A DNA stretch of 64,000 bases from positions 25,274 through 89,273 of the forward strand of contig JARLUB010000005.1 of the NCBI GenBank assembly GCA_030920305.1, in the 5' to 3' direction. The notes beneath the pieces were generated by a model. That model worked only from the letters and a program-made list of their open reading frames with translations. It ran no database searches and had not been told where the DNA came from. Origin of the DNA: Eubacteriales bacterium SKADARSKE-1 (GTDB lineage: Bacteria; Bacillota; Clostridia; Oscillospirales; Acutalibacteraceae). The position numbers and the translations under genes are program-made. Of this stretch, positions 1 through 10,016 are shown one piece after another. Position 1 is the stretch's first letter. Every line of letters starts with the position of its first letter.

Positions 1-1055
1 GTAAGTGCTAGCAAATCAAATTTCGTTTTTTTAATACTTACTTTACCACTGTCTATTCTAGATAAATTCAGCATCGATTGAACTAACCTTGAAAGTCTTT
101 TGATTTCACTTGAAACTATATTCAAATAATATGTTTGTTTTTCTTCTTTTATTGTTCCATCTAAAATTCCATCAATAAAGCCGGCTATCGTTGTCATAGG
201 CGTTTTTAACTCATGCGACACATTAGCTATAAAATTTTTTCTAGTTTTTTCAGAAAATTCGAGTGATTCTGCCATTTCATTAAACGCTATTGCTAACGAG
301 CCAATTTCATCATTTGATTTTACAAAAACACGTTTTGAAAAGTCTCCTTGACTAAATGACTTTGCAGCTTCTGACATTTGTTTTAAAGGCTTTGCCATGT
401 TATAAGATAAAAGCCAAATAATTAGCAATGCTATTAATAATGAAATAAGTGCTGAAAATACAAATAATTTTAATATTTCAAAACCTAAGCTATCCATTTG
501 AGCAGCATCGGATGCTATAAAGACAGATCCTATTACAACCTTTTCACCTGCTTTATTATTAGCTTTAATTGGAATACCAACAGAATAGCAATTATAACTA
601 TATATTTCTCCCAAATGATTTATGCCAACATATTGTCCATTTTCAACTGCTGACAGTATTTGTTCCGGAATAACTTTTTGAGTATCAATAACACTATCAG
701 TATTTGAAAAAAGTAATATCTTGCCGGAAGAATCAGTTATAAATATATCAGAGTCTAAATTCTGAGAAACTGTATTTAATATACCTAGTAAAAGCTCTTC
801 ATTTTTTAAAGCATAACTTATTTCACCAGAATTATTGATACTTTTATTAGCTGTCTCAACCTCTAAACCGCTATCAGAAATGGTAGCGGCAATATTGTTT
901 GCATTCTTAATTAAGAGCTCCTTTTTCTCACTTATTTTATAATTAGAAACAAATACATATAGCATTATTCCAAGAACTAAAAAACTCATCAAAACAATTG
1001 ACATAAATACGCCAAGATATTTTTTAAATAATGTTTTACGTCCTAACTTTTTCAT
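1..1055 (-). CDS. Sensor histidine kinase, C-terminus cut by the window edge
   Basis: Membrane sensor kinase partner of the adjacent OmpR-type regulator. The reading frame starts with ATG at 1055 and stays open to base 1 (about 351 codons visible). Domains in order: TM helix at about residues 13-36, an extracytoplasmic sensor segment to about 195, second TM at about 196-218, HAMP linker to about 270, then the HisKA box NVSHELKTPMTT with the phosphoaccepting His near residue 281. The HATPase domain lies outside the window. The start overlaps the stop of the regulator gene by one base (TAATG), so the two are translationally coupled. The ligand is unknown; the sensor region looks PAS/Cache-like but I cannot assign it. 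Confidence 0.9.
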   Translation of the reverse strand, partial: MKKLGRKTLFKKYLGVFMSIVLMSFLVLGIMLYVFVSNYKISEKKELLIKNANNIAATISDSGLEVETANKSINNSGEISYALKNEELLLGILNTVSQNLDSDIFITDSSGKILLFSNTDSVIDTQKVIPEQILSAVENGQYVGINHLGEIYSYNCYSVGIPIKANNKAGEKVVIGSVFIASDAAQMDSLGFEILKLFVFSALISLLIALLIIWLLSYNMAKPLKQMSEAAKSFSQGDFSKRVFVKSNDEIGSLAIAFNEMAESLEFSEKTRKNFIANVSHELKTPMTTIAGFIDGILDGTIKEEKQTYYLNIVSSEIKRLSRLVQSMLNLSRIDSGKVSIKKTKFDLLAL

Positions 1056-1735
1056 TAGTGCACCTCAAATTTATATCCAACTCCCCAAACTGTCTCAAGC
1101 TCCCATTGGTTTGATACACCATCAAGCTTAGTTCTAAGTCTTTTTATATGTACGTCAACAGTTCTTGAGTCCCCAAAATATTCAAATCCCCAAACTTTTT
1201 CTAAAAGTTGGTTCCTTGTAAAAACCTGATTTGGATGGCTTGCCAAATAATAAATAAGTTCTATTTCCTTAGGCGGTGCATCAATCTTTTCTCCATTAAC
1301 TTTTAATTCATAATTAGAAATATTAATTGATATCTTATCAAACTTTACAATTTTAATACTATCAGATAACCTTTCATTAGACCTACGAAAAACAGCTCTC
1401 ATCCGAGCAATAATCTCTTTAGCTTCAAATGGTTTCACAACATAATCGTCCGCACCTAGTTCAAGCCCTAAAACCTTGTCAAATGTTTCACCTTTTGCAG
1501 TGAGCATTATTACAGGACAATTTGAAGTTTTTCTAATTTCTTTTAAAACTTCTAAACCATCAAGTTCTGGCAACATTATATCAAGTATAACTAAATTAAG
1601 ATTTTCTTTTTGAAAAAGTTCAATTGCTTTTTTACCATCATTTGCAATAACAGTCTCTAACCCTTCTTTTTCTATATATAGTCTTAAAAGCTCACATATA
1701 TTTTGGTCATCATCTACAATTAAAACTTTATTCAT
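1055..1735 (-). CDS. OmpR/PhoB-family response regulator
   Basis: DNA-binding response regulator of 226 aa. An N-terminal receiver domain carries the acidic triad DDD at 8-10, the phosphoacceptor Asp52 in VILDIMLPELDG, and the conserved Lys in VVKPF. A C-terminal winged helix follows (SRTVDVHIKRLRTKL ... WGVGYKF). It is the first gene of a two-gene unit with the kinase immediately downstream. Its length is typical of the family. No target genes can be deduced from the sequence; the neighbouring polysaccharide genes lie upstream on the same strand, so a link is possible but unsupported. Confidence 0.95.
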   Translation of the reverse strand: MNKVLIVDDDQNICELLRLYIEKEGLETVIANDGKKAIELFQKENLNLVILDIMLPELDGLEVLKEIRKTSNCPVIMLTAKGETFDKVLGLELGADDYVVKPFEAKEIIARMRAVFRRSNERLSDSIKIVKFDKISINISNYELKVNGEKIDAPPKEIELIYYLASHPNQVFTRNQLLEKVWGFEYFGDSRTVDVHIKRLRTKLDGVSNQWELETVWGVGYKFEVH

Positions 1736-1976
1736 ATTAAAACCCTTTCTTAATCCTAAATTTGACCTAAACTATTCAAGTATATCATAAACCTTTTTAA
1801 AACGAAAATCTACTATTTAGCTATTTTACAAACTTACATTGTATTTTAATTTCTAAATAAAAATTGACAGGTGCTATACTTTGACAACACCCATCCTTTT
1901 ATAATAATATTAATTTTTTAAATTCACTTTAAGTAAAAAAGATAATAGTGTAAATGCTTGTCAAATTTTGATTTAA

Positions 1977-3404
1977 TTACCCCATACCTGTAAGCTTAAT
2001 AAAAAAATACAGGCAAGCTGGTGTCGAGCAAATAGCAAAATTAATCGCTGCTCTAACCCAAACCATCGTTCTAATACTCGTAACACTTTCTTGCTTTATT
2101 AGCATTCCTTGAACTGAATCTTTCCGTTTTAATAAAGAATAATAATTATATACTGCAAACACTATAATACTTGCAACAAATATTCCTAGTAAGGTTGATC
2201 CAATATAAGAGCGTACATTCTCACTTTTAATAGCTACAGCCAAAATAGTACCTATACTATAATGCACACAATGTTCCGAAACCTTCCCTAAAACTTTTGA
2301 TAATAAGAAATTATTTATATTAGTCATCTCGTAGACAAAGCCCCAGCTAAGCATTAAGGACAGCGCAAAACTTCCAGACAAAAGTGTCTCTATTAATATA
2401 TTATTTTTTATATTATCTTGATGTGCAAAGGTTAATATACAAAGATATGGAATCAATAATATAATCCACTGAGGGTGTGTAAGTGAGCAGGTAAATAGTA
2501 TCACCATTGCTAAAAAAGAAATATAAATAGGACGAATTTTTAAGGTCTCATCCCATTTTTTCAAATAGCAATAAAAACACAGACATACCATTGCAACAAC
2601 AAATATAGAAACTTCGCTAGTAACTAGAGGCCATTTGTTTTTGAATAAATATCCCATTAGTCCTGTATGAAGATTTTTTTCCTGTTGTGGCATTGGATGA
2701 AAAATAAGAAATGAAAGAATATAAACACTACCACTGCAGATTAATAATGCTAAGATTCTAAGTATCCGTTTTTCCTTCAAAAGTAATAGTGGAATAAATA
2801 TAAACAAAGCAAATAGCTTAAGAGAAATGGCAAGTGCAAAGAACAACACAAACCTCTTGGTATAACCTTTTAAATAATAAAATATTCCCATTAACGTAAA
2901 AAAAACTGAAATTATATCATACCCTGCTTGAATACAAATTGTAAGCATAACAAGACAGCAAGAAAGAAAATAAAAAGCACTCCATAGCGCATTTTTTATA
3001 TTAAGTTCTTTGCATATTTTATAGATAAGAAAAGCTGTGCCTAAAATAAAAGGAATTAAAATGCATTTTGAATATAAAATCAACCAACTTGAATTCATAA
3101 TACCTATGCTAAAAAGCTTGCCGATTACCCAAACTGGGAAATTCCAAATTGCAAATATTGCATACATTGGAAATGGATATATTGCTCCAACTGCATCTAT
3201 ATAATAGTCTAAAAATCTTCCAGCAAATAAAGAATCCCAAAATATTATTCCATGCTGTGTTGTTGCAATAATATCACTAAAACAGCTTGTTAAAAACAGT
3301 AATAAAAATATTACTCCTAAAATAATCCACTCTATATTATGAATTTTATCATCATTGAGACAAGATTTTTTCATAGCAGAAAAGCGATCTTTTACCCTAT
3401 TCAT
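1977..3404 (-). CDS. Polytopic membrane protein, GT-C glycosyltransferase-like
   Basis: Integral membrane protein of 475 aa with roughly ten hydrophobic helices. A His-Pro-Gln-Trp motif precedes a hydrophobic helix (THPQWIILLIPYL), which resembles DUF2029/GT87-type mannosyl- or arabinosyltransferases that use polyprenyl-phosphate sugars. It lies at the 3' end of a minus-strand surface-glycan locus containing GT4, GT2 and an ABC-2 exporter, so a role in adding sugars outside the membrane is the best guess. The start at 3404 is preceded by GGGTAGAAG; an internal ATG at residue 11 is an alternative. The exact family is uncertain. Confidence 0.6.
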   Translation of the reverse strand: MNRVKDRFSAMKKSCLNDDKIHNIEWIILGVIFLLLFLTSCFSDIIATTQHGIIFWDSLFAGRFLDYYIDAVGAIYPFPMYAIFAIWNFPVWVIGKLFSIGIMNSSWLILYSKCILIPFILGTAFLIYKICKELNIKNALWSAFYFLSCCLVMLTICIQAGYDIISVFFTLMGIFYYLKGYTKRFVLFFALAISLKLFALFIFIPLLLLKEKRILRILALLICSGSVYILSFLIFHPMPQQEKNLHTGLMGYLFKNKWPLVTSEVSIFVVAMVCLCFYCYLKKWDETLKIRPIYISFLAMVILFTCSLTHPQWIILLIPYLCILTFAHQDNIKNNILIETLLSGSFALSLMLSWGFVYEMTNINNFLLSKVLGKVSEHCVHYSIGTILAVAIKSENVRSYIGSTLLGIFVASIIVFAVYNYYSLLKRKDSVQGMLIKQESVTSIRTMVWVRAAINFAICSTPACLYFFIKLTGMG

Positions 3405-3459
3405 AATCTTCTACCCACACTTCTTAACTTATTCTTATTAATTAATGACAAGTTTTATC

Positions 3460-5712
3460 TTACTCATAAAGCTTTAAAATATCCTCCCTTATATTCTCCC
3501 ATGAACGAGATTTTGCTAATTCTTGCCCGTTTTCATAAAGAGTATCTCTAAGATTTGAGTCTTTACAAATACGCTCAATTGCCTCAACAGCTGCTTTTAC
3601 ATCTCCAGGTTTATAAATAAGGCAGTTTTCCTCATTAACTAAATACTCAGAACTGCCTTCATTAAATGCAACTACTGCAAAGCCTCCTGTTGCTATCATT
3701 TCTAGTGGAGGATATGAAAAGCTTTCTAAAAGGCTAGATTTCAATAAAATATGGCATTGTCTGTATACATCCGCTACCTTCTCATATTTTACCTTATGCA
3801 AGAACTTGTCCACTTTATAAAAAGACTTTGCCGTTCCGTTATACGACATATACCAAATCTCAAATTTATTGGGATCTAATTGATTGGCAATTTTAAAGCT
3901 TTCATCTACATTTTTATAATCGACTTGACTATCTCCCTCAATTAAAATCCGAATTTTTCCATTAAAGTCTCTCTTTTGGGGATAAAATTGTTTTACGTCT
4001 AACCCATTTGGAGCATAGCGTGCATCTTTTTCAAAATTATTTTTTAGCCACCTTTGGCACCATTTAGAAATAGTTAAATATTGAATTGGCACTAAAGTTG
4101 CATAAGTCTTATTAGCTAGATATCTAAGTGGTGTATTACTGGGGTAAAAGTCTGTTTCAAAATTTTGCACTAAATAATATTGTTTTTTTACTGTATTATT
4201 AAAAAAAGTAAGGTCAGCCGTCGTCCACATAGTTGCAACATAGCGGTCAATAAAACCATACTTAGGGCTTTTGAGTTGTAATACGGGAAACGAATGTTTC
4301 TCAAATTTGAACCAATCAGGAACAACTTCAGCATCTACAAGCAAGGTAACATCAAAACCTGCATCTTGCAAAAACACACAGTGTTTAAGTGCCACCATAA
4401 TTCCGCCCGAAATATTCAATGATGGAAGTGCCATCATAATATTGGGTTTATAACTTTTTCTAATATACTTTGCAAGAGGAAATCCTGTATACATGGTTAA
4501 ACAATGCTCGCTACAATACTTATATGCTGCATTTGCAATTTGATTTCTAAAACCTTCATCATCTACCATTTTGGTTAAAGCTTCATACCAATCTTGTTCT
4601 GTTTTACAAAGCACTCCAGTTTCATTATTTTTTATCATTTCAGAAAAAGCTCCAACATCACTTGCAATCGTAGGCACCTTAACCAAAGAAGCCTCAACCC
4701 ACTTATTTTCAGATTTAGCTTCATTGAAAATAGTATCTTTAAGAGGAACAATATTAATATCAACCGAAGCAATCTTTTGCGGTAAACACTTCCAGTCAGA
4801 AAAAGGAATTGTCCTTAATCTATTTTTGAAAGGTATTAATGCCTTGGGTATATCCAATTCTCCCATCAAATGAAGTTCTACATTGGGCTTTTCTGACATC
4901 ACTCGTACAATCACCGGGAGCAGAAAATTAAAATCATCATTATGAGTTATACTTCCACTAAAATAACCTATTCTTATTTGTTTCCTCCGTTGAGCTACCA
5001 TTAAGCATGCCTTTTTGAAATGCTTCCTTTCCTCTTTATTCATTTCATTCTTGTTTTTATTGGGCAATATATCACGTTCATGCCATGCCTTTTCTGATAT
5101 TTCTCTCATCGTTTCTGATGCTGTGTTTCGGTTAATAAAAACTTCGCCTGGTACATAATTTGAAAGCTCAGTAGCTAAACGTTTTGTTGTTGTAATTGCT
5201 GCTTCACAAAGCTGCAACGTTTTCCCCATTCTTTTAACGCCTTCATCATAAAGTTTTCGATCAGATTTTGTCATCGCATCAAGATACTTTAATTTGTCAG
5301 TATACTTAGTATCTACTACTAGATCATCAATATCAAAAAGTACAGTCTTGTTTAATTTTTTAGCTTTTTTTATAAATTTTCCAACCACCTCAGTATATGG
5401 ACAACGGAAAAAAATAAAAACTCGTGCACACCTTAAGTAATCAAGATTTAAATTTCCATAAAAAACTTCTGAGCTAAAAATCCCATTTGCTAAGAGTTGC
5501 TCTTTTTGATGTGTAATTCTATACCTTATTGGATGTGGAACATCTAAACCACATCCATTAACAAATATGACATCGAAGTAGTCTTTACAAACATGTTTTT
5601 GAATAGATCTTTGCTCAAAAAATGATTTAATATAAATAAATGTTTTTTTTATTAATGGGAAAAAACCTTCCTCCTTAAATGTTTCTTTTACTTTACTCAT
5701 CAACTGCAACAT
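3460..5712 (-). CDS. Large bimodular GT4-type glycosyltransferase
   Basis: Predicted cytoplasmic glycosyltransferase of about 750 aa built from two GT-B-like halves. The first half (about residues 40-420) contains an Asp-rich FDIDDLV element and SENKWVEASLVKVPTIAS, the usual donor-site region. The second half (about 430-750) restarts with SLNISGGIMVALKHC and ends with LLESFSYPPLEMIATG and a GSSEYLV donor-binding segment. Such double-module proteins build repeat units of cell-surface polysaccharides. I chose ATG at 5712 because GGAGGGCACT sits just upstream; an ATG four codons earlier is also in frame. Sugar and acceptor specificity cannot be read from the sequence. Confidence 0.85.
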   Translation of the reverse strand: MLQLMSKVKETFKEEGFFPLIKKTFIYIKSFFEQRSIQKHVCKDYFDVIFVNGCGLDVPHPIRYRITHQKEQLLANGIFSSEVFYGNLNLDYLRCARVFIFFRCPYTEVVGKFIKKAKKLNKTVLFDIDDLVVDTKYTDKLKYLDAMTKSDRKLYDEGVKRMGKTLQLCEAAITTTKRLATELSNYVPGEVFINRNTASETMREISEKAWHERDILPNKNKNEMNKEERKHFKKACLMVAQRRKQIRIGYFSGSITHNDDFNFLLPVIVRVMSEKPNVELHLMGELDIPKALIPFKNRLRTIPFSDWKCLPQKIASVDINIVPLKDTIFNEAKSENKWVEASLVKVPTIASDVGAFSEMIKNNETGVLCKTEQDWYEALTKMVDDEGFRNQIANAAYKYCSEHCLTMYTGFPLAKYIRKSYKPNIMMALPSLNISGGIMVALKHCVFLQDAGFDVTLLVDAEVVPDWFKFEKHSFPVLQLKSPKYGFIDRYVATMWTTADLTFFNNTVKKQYYLVQNFETDFYPSNTPLRYLANKTYATLVPIQYLTISKWCQRWLKNNFEKDARYAPNGLDVKQFYPQKRDFNGKIRILIEGDSQVDYKNVDESFKIANQLDPNKFEIWYMSYNGTAKSFYKVDKFLHKVKYEKVADVYRQCHILLKSSLLESFSYPPLEMIATGGFAVVAFNEGSSEYLVNEENCLIYKPGDVKAAVEAIERICKDSNLRDTLYENGQELAKSRSWENIREDILKLYE

Positions 5713-5748
5713 AGTGCCCTCCATAATAAATTGTTTATCAAAATAAGT

Positions 5749-7383
5749 TCAGATCAAATTAAAATTTACTAGATTAGGATTACAATATAAATCATCCTGC
5801 TTTAAATATTTACTCCAAACTTTAATAAAATTTTTTGTATATTCTAAGCTTGGTTCATTTTGTGGTGAAAGATTAAAATAAGTTTTAGCAAAAGGAGTCC
5901 ATAATACATTTAATTTTTTTTCTATTAACTTAAGTCCCATGTCAACTCCCTCATATTCTGGCATATTATCAGAAAATCCTCCAGTATTTTTCAGCACCTG
6001 CTTTTTTATCATAAAACAGCCTGCCCATAACCCTGTAGTATTTCTTACATGGCATAAGCAAGCTTCATAACCCTGATTATCACTATGGAGCCCATGGTGC
6101 CAATAAATAAGTTTACTTTTAATTTTATCGCACAGAGAAATCCCTGCATAAAGGATAGTTTTATTAGCATAGCAGCATTTGCAGCCAACTGCTCCAACGT
6201 CTTCACGTTGAGCTAGCATCAACATTTCCTCTATCCAAGTTGAATTTTCAATATCGCATAAAGCAGCATTTAGCATTATTATGTATTCTCCAGTAGCCTG
6301 CTCTATTTTTTTGTTCCAGGCTCTAGCTGATGATGAGTCCGCTCCAGGCAAAATTGTTAAAATTTCTAGATTTTTATATGAAGTTTTCTTTTGCAAAACC
6401 TTAATTGCCATTTCAATTTGGTTCTGAGTTTTCGCGCTATGAATTATTATCGTTATAAGCGGATTTTCTAAAAGTTCATACGAGACTTTATATAAAGTCT
6501 GAAATGGCACAATACTGTCAACGCTACCTCTTAAATTGAGTCTCTCAAGTTGCTCACTAACTGCCACTTTCGCTGCATCAACCGCATAAGACTTAGTATT
6601 AACATTAAACGAAACAGAGCCCTTATGAACTCGCCAGTAATACAATACCTTTGAAATATGAACTATTGATTTAGCATGCTCAGTTAACCTAAGCACCATA
6701 TCATGGTCTTGGCTGCCATCACATTTGCTTCTGTAGGTCCCCACTTCATCTAAAAGTTTTCTGCTATAAGTGTTAAAATGACAAATATAGTTGTGTGCCC
6801 TTAATTCGTCTGCAGAAAAACCTGGTTTAAAGTTCGGGTCATGAATTTTATCTACAGCTTCAAAAAATTTTGCTTCATCTGTGTAAACAAAGTCAGCATT
6901 TTTTTCTTCAATAGCCTTCATACTTTCAAAGAATGCCGATGGGTGTAATATGTCATCATGATCTAAAATTGAAATAAAATCGCCTGTAGATAAAGACAAA
7001 CATTCATTTGTATTTTCAGAAATACCCTTGTTTTCTGAGAGTTTTTTATATTTAATGCGGTCGTCAGTTGCAGCAAAATCTTTACAAATTTTTTCAACAT
7101 ATTTATGGTTTTCATCACTTGCATCGGCTAAACAAAGCTCAAAATTTTTATAAGTCTGATTTCTAACTGATGAAATCATATCAATTAAAAATTGTTCCGG
7201 TGTATTATAAAGTGGCGTCAAAATACTAAAAGTGAGTGGTTTTTTAAAAATATAGTTTCGTTGTTTTTCAAGTTGATCTTTCGAAACAATATGAAACTCT
7301 TTATATTCTTTTCTTTTTTTTATACCTTTTAATTTACTATAAACACGGTGGGCCGTCGCGAGAATTCCAATTTGGAATAACAT
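5749..7383 (-). CDS. Family 2 glycosyltransferase, with a second degenerate GT-A module
   Basis: Glycosyltransferase of about 544 aa. The first GT-A domain has the classic opening SILTPLYNTPEQFL and the nucleotide-sugar/metal motif ILDHDD. A second GT2-like module follows (ITIIIHSAKTQNQ ...), but its DXD site is replaced by LNAALCD, so that half may be non-catalytic. The start is placed at the ATG at 7383, preceded by AAAGGGA at 6-base spacing; the frame stays open upstream to a GTG at 7524, which would overlap the exporter ATPase gene and has no good ribosome-binding site. It likely acts on the same glycan as the neighbouring GT4. Confidence 0.85.
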   Translation of the reverse strand: MLFQIGILATAHRVYSKLKGIKKRKEYKEFHIVSKDQLEKQRNYIFKKPLTFSILTPLYNTPEQFLIDMISSVRNQTYKNFELCLADASDENHKYVEKICKDFAATDDRIKYKKLSENKGISENTNECLSLSTGDFISILDHDDILHPSAFFESMKAIEEKNADFVYTDEAKFFEAVDKIHDPNFKPGFSADELRAHNYICHFNTYSRKLLDEVGTYRSKCDGSQDHDMVLRLTEHAKSIVHISKVLYYWRVHKGSVSFNVNTKSYAVDAAKVAVSEQLERLNLRGSVDSIVPFQTLYKVSYELLENPLITIIIHSAKTQNQIEMAIKVLQKKTSYKNLEILTILPGADSSSARAWNKKIEQATGEYIIMLNAALCDIENSTWIEEMLMLAQREDVGAVGCKCCYANKTILYAGISLCDKIKSKLIYWHHGLHSDNQGYEACLCHVRNTTGLWAGCFMIKKQVLKNTGGFSDNMPEYEGVDMGLKLIEKKLNVLWTPFAKTYFNLSPQNEPSLEYTKNFIKVWSKYLKQDDLYCNPNLVNFNLI

Positions 7384-7483
7384 AGCTATTCCCTTTTTAA
7401 TATACACTAATAAGTGGCTAATCCCCACAATAAAGCCTCCCATAAAAATAAAACTTACAAAATCATTAATTAAAAGCTGTAAA

Positions 7484-8212
7484 TTAAGTGTTCTTATATG
7501 CATCACAAACAGCCTGACTGTCACCTATCATTCGAATGCCTCCATGTTCTAACCACAGGCAGTGTTGGCACAATCTTTCAATTTGATCTATAGAATGGCT
7601 AACAATAATAACCGTTGTATTGCTATTCATAATGTCATTAATGCGCCTTTCACACTTTTCTTGAAATTTAAAATCTCCAACGGATAAAATCTCATCAACA
7701 ATTAAAATATCCGGTGTAGTCATTGTAGCAATAGCAAAACCAATTCTTGCAACCATACCAGAAGAATAATTTTTCATTGGTGTATCTAAAAAGTCACGCA
7801 TCTCTGAAAATTCAACAATCTCGTCAAATCGCTCATCCATAAATTTTTTAGAAAAACCTAAAACCGAACCGTTAAGATATATATTTTCTCGAGCAGTCAA
7901 TTCCATATCAAATCCAGCACCAAGTTCAATAAGCGGTGCAATAGTTCCGTGTGTTTTTACATTTCCTTTTGTAGGCCTCATTATTCCCGAAATTAATTTT
8001 AACAAAGTAGACTTTCCCGAACCATTAAGGCCAACTATACCAAATACATCACCTTGTTCTATTTTAAAAGATATATCATGAAGAACTACAAAGTCCTCAA
8101 ATCGTAATTCTTTTCTTACCATTTTCAAAAAATATTCCTTTAACGTAGTCAACCTTTCTTTGCTCATGTTAAAGTGCATTTCAAGACTTTTTACCTCGAC
8201 TGATAGCGCCAA
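7484..8212 (-). CDS. ABC-2 polysaccharide/teichoic acid exporter, ATP-binding subunit (TagH/Wzt-like)
   Basis: ATPase of the surface-polymer exporter whose permease is encoded just upstream. Walker A GLNGSGKST, signature YSSGM, Walker B ILIVDE and the switch His in IIVSHS are all present. It lacks a C-terminal carbohydrate-binding extension. The frame is open to 8320, but that stretch is hydrophobic and unlike this family. The TTG at 8212, with AAAGGAG 11 bases upstream, gives the expected N-terminus (MALSVEVKSLEMHF), so I place the start there. The gene is co-directional with the permease and the glycosyltransferases. Confidence 0.9.
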   Translation of the reverse strand: MALSVEVKSLEMHFNMSKERLTTLKEYFLKMVRKELRFEDFVVLHDISFKIEQGDVFGIVGLNGSGKSTLLKLISGIMRPTKGNVKTHGTIAPLIELGAGFDMELTARENIYLNGSVLGFSKKFMDERFDEIVEFSEMRDFLDTPMKNYSSGMVARIGFAIATMTTPDILIVDEILSVGDFKFQEKCERRINDIMNSNTTVIIVSHSIDQIERLCQHCLWLEHGGIRMIGDSQAVCDAYKNT

Positions 8213-8276
8213 ACAAATTTCAACTCCTTTTATTTTTTTAACAACAAAACATTCTTTAGTTAATAATAAAACAAAA

Positions 8277-9077
8277 CTAAATATATAATATAAAATTACG
8301 TTGAGCTCTATTAAATACAAACACGCCCAATATAAAAAATCCCACTGAAAAAGTCACACATATTAAGTTCCAGGTAAGATCTGGTACAATCCCATACATC
8401 ACGACACTGCGAAAATATTCTACATAATAATACATAGGATTGCATCTAATAATATTGTAAACTAAAGTAGACCCTTTAACTAAAGACACTGGATAAATAA
8501 TTGGCGTTGCGTACATCCAAATTGTAAGCACAACACTATATAAATGCAGTAAATCACGAAAATAAACACTTAAAGCAGATAATATTAAACTCACACCAAT
8601 AGCAAACACAAAACAATATAAAATTGGTACCCAGAACAATATTATTGTCCAGCTTGGTACAACAGACTGAAATAACATTACAATAACTACGGCAATTAAT
8701 GAAAACAAAAAGTTTATTAATGCAAACATACATTTTTCAAGGGGAAAAATGTACTTTGGAATATACACTTTTTTAATTAGTGGAGCTGAGTCTATCACTG
8801 AATTTAAAGACATAAATGTAGCGTCAGAAAAAAAATTCCACATTGCTACACCTACAATATAATAAACTGGAAAATTTTCAACCTTTATTTTTAAAAGTAG
8901 CCCAAAAACTTGTGTAATTACAAGCATCATTAACAATGGATTTAAAACGCTCCACGCTATTCCTAAAATTGAACGTCGATACTTTAGCTTAATATCTCGC
9001 TCTGTTAAATTCTGCAAAAGTGGTAAAAAACGCTTAAATTTTTTGAAAAACAAATTGAATCTGCCCGTGCTTTTCAC
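8277..9077 (-). CDS. ABC-2 polysaccharide exporter permease (TagG/Wzm-like)
   Basis: Membrane subunit of 266 aa with about six TM helices. Family hallmarks include RDIKLKYRRSILGIAWSVLNPLL near the N-terminus and a conserved YFRDLLHLYSVVLTIWMY segment. The start is set at GTG 9077 because AGGAGG lies exactly seven bases before it; upstream in-frame ATGs (9101, 9167) lack a convincing ribosome-binding site and would add a poorly conserved basic tail. With the ATPase at 7484-8212 it forms the transporter that flips a lipid-linked surface glycan across the membrane. This is the first gene of the polysaccharide operon. Confidence 0.92.
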   Translation of the reverse strand: MKSTGRFNLFFKKFKRFLPLLQNLTERDIKLKYRRSILGIAWSVLNPLLMMLVITQVFGLLLKIKVENFPVYYIVGVAMWNFFSDATFMSLNSVIDSAPLIKKVYIPKYIFPLEKCMFALINFLFSLIAVVIVMLFQSVVPSWTIILFWVPILYCFVFAIGVSLILSALSVYFRDLLHLYSVVLTIWMYATPIIYPVSLVKGSTLVYNIIRCNPMYYYVEYFRSVVMYGIVPDLTWNLICVTFSVGFFILGVFVFNRAQRNFILYI

Positions 9078-9536
9078 GAATTTTCCTCCTAATTTAGACA
9101 TATTAATTTTAAAAATCTTCTGCTTTCCATAAAAAAAAATTATATGTTTTTTTATGTGAATTGTCAAGTTACTGCAATTGCAGGGTGTAACAAATAAAAA
9201 ATTAAATAAGATCTATAAAACTAAAATAAGACTTTAATTTTGAAAAAAGCATTTTAGATTTATTAAGAACTTTTACTAAAGTGACTGGCACATTTTAACT
9301 ATTTTAATTTACCTGTCTTCATTTTTTTAAGGCAGGTTTTTTAATTATCACTCTTTCAATTTAATTTGCTCAGTTTGAAATTGCCTCTACCTATATGCTA
9401 ATTAAACTACAAAATGGTGTGGCCCCTTTTGTTGGTAAAAAATTAAATTAAGTAAAAAAAACTCAAGAATAAAAGCCCCTAAAATCCATACTTTTAAACC
9501 CTTGCGATTTATCAAAACTTTTTCAAACTATTAAAG
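9078..9536. other. Gene-free gap between polysaccharide and folate operons
   Basis: No supportable coding frame. The only structure I see is the hairpin at 9311-9343. The polysaccharide-operon promoter should lie in the 9080-9300 part, but I could not find a convincing -35/-10 pair. Confidence 0.5.
9311..9343 (+). terminator. Rho-independent terminator-like hairpin
   Basis: ACCTGTCTT pairs with AAGGCAGGT (one G-T pair) around a short loop, followed by a run of six T on the plus strand. No plus-strand gene precedes it in the window. It could end an unseen small transcript, or act as a weak bidirectional terminator for the folate operon. Confidence 0.5.
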
Positions 9537-10016
9537 CTACCTGTAAAACTCAACCCCAGATTTGTCAATGGCTTTATATTCCTTATGAAAGTCAAAGCCT
9601 AATATATTTTTATCAACACAAATATCAGATAAAGGAACCATGACAAAAGCACGCTCACGAATTCTTGGGTGGGGCAAAACTAAATCATCAGTGTCGCTTT
9701 TTTCTCCTTCATATAAAAGTAAATCTATATCTATTACTCTTGAAGAATTTTTAAAAGTTCTTTGCCTTCCCATTGCAGCCTCAATTCCTAGACAGGCGCC
9801 AAGTAAAGTCTGCGCTTGTAATTTTGTTTCGATTTTTACACAACAATTTAAATAATCTTCTTGTTTATCCGGTACCATAAATGGTTTAGTTATGTATTTT
9901 TTTGAAACTTCAATGACTTTTGTTTTTGGTAAGCTTTTAATAGCTAAAATTGCATTTGCAATGTTAAGTTCTCGGTCACCCAAGTTTGTTCCCAACGATA
10001 AAATCGCCTGCTTCAA
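9537..10016 (-). CDS. folK: 2-amino-4-hydroxy-6-hydroxymethyldihydropteridine pyrophosphokinase
   Basis: Transfers pyrophosphate from ATP to hydroxymethyl-dihydropterin, giving the substrate of dihydropteroate synthase. Recognisable motifs are LSLGTNLGDRE at the N-terminus, the central RVIDIDLLLY and LPHPRIRERAFVMVPL. Its 159 aa is a normal length. The start is a TTG that directly abuts the TAA of folB (TAA-TTG), so it depends on coupled translation. It is the last gene of a folE-folP-folB-folK operon; folC and pab genes are not in the window. Confidence 0.95.
   Translation of the reverse strand: MKQAILSLGTNLGDRELNIANAILAIKSLPKTKVIEVSKKYITKPFMVPDKQEDYLNCCVKIETKLQAQTLLGACLGIEAAMGRQRTFKNSSRVIDIDLLLYEGEKSDTDDLVLPHPRIRERAFVMVPLSDICVDKNILGFDFHKEYKAIDKSGVEFYR

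Noticed and set aside
1860-1930. Plus-strand TTGACA ... TATAAT-like promoter
   Set aside because: Spacing is poor and no plus-strand gene follows; the region is simply AT-rich between two minus-strand units.
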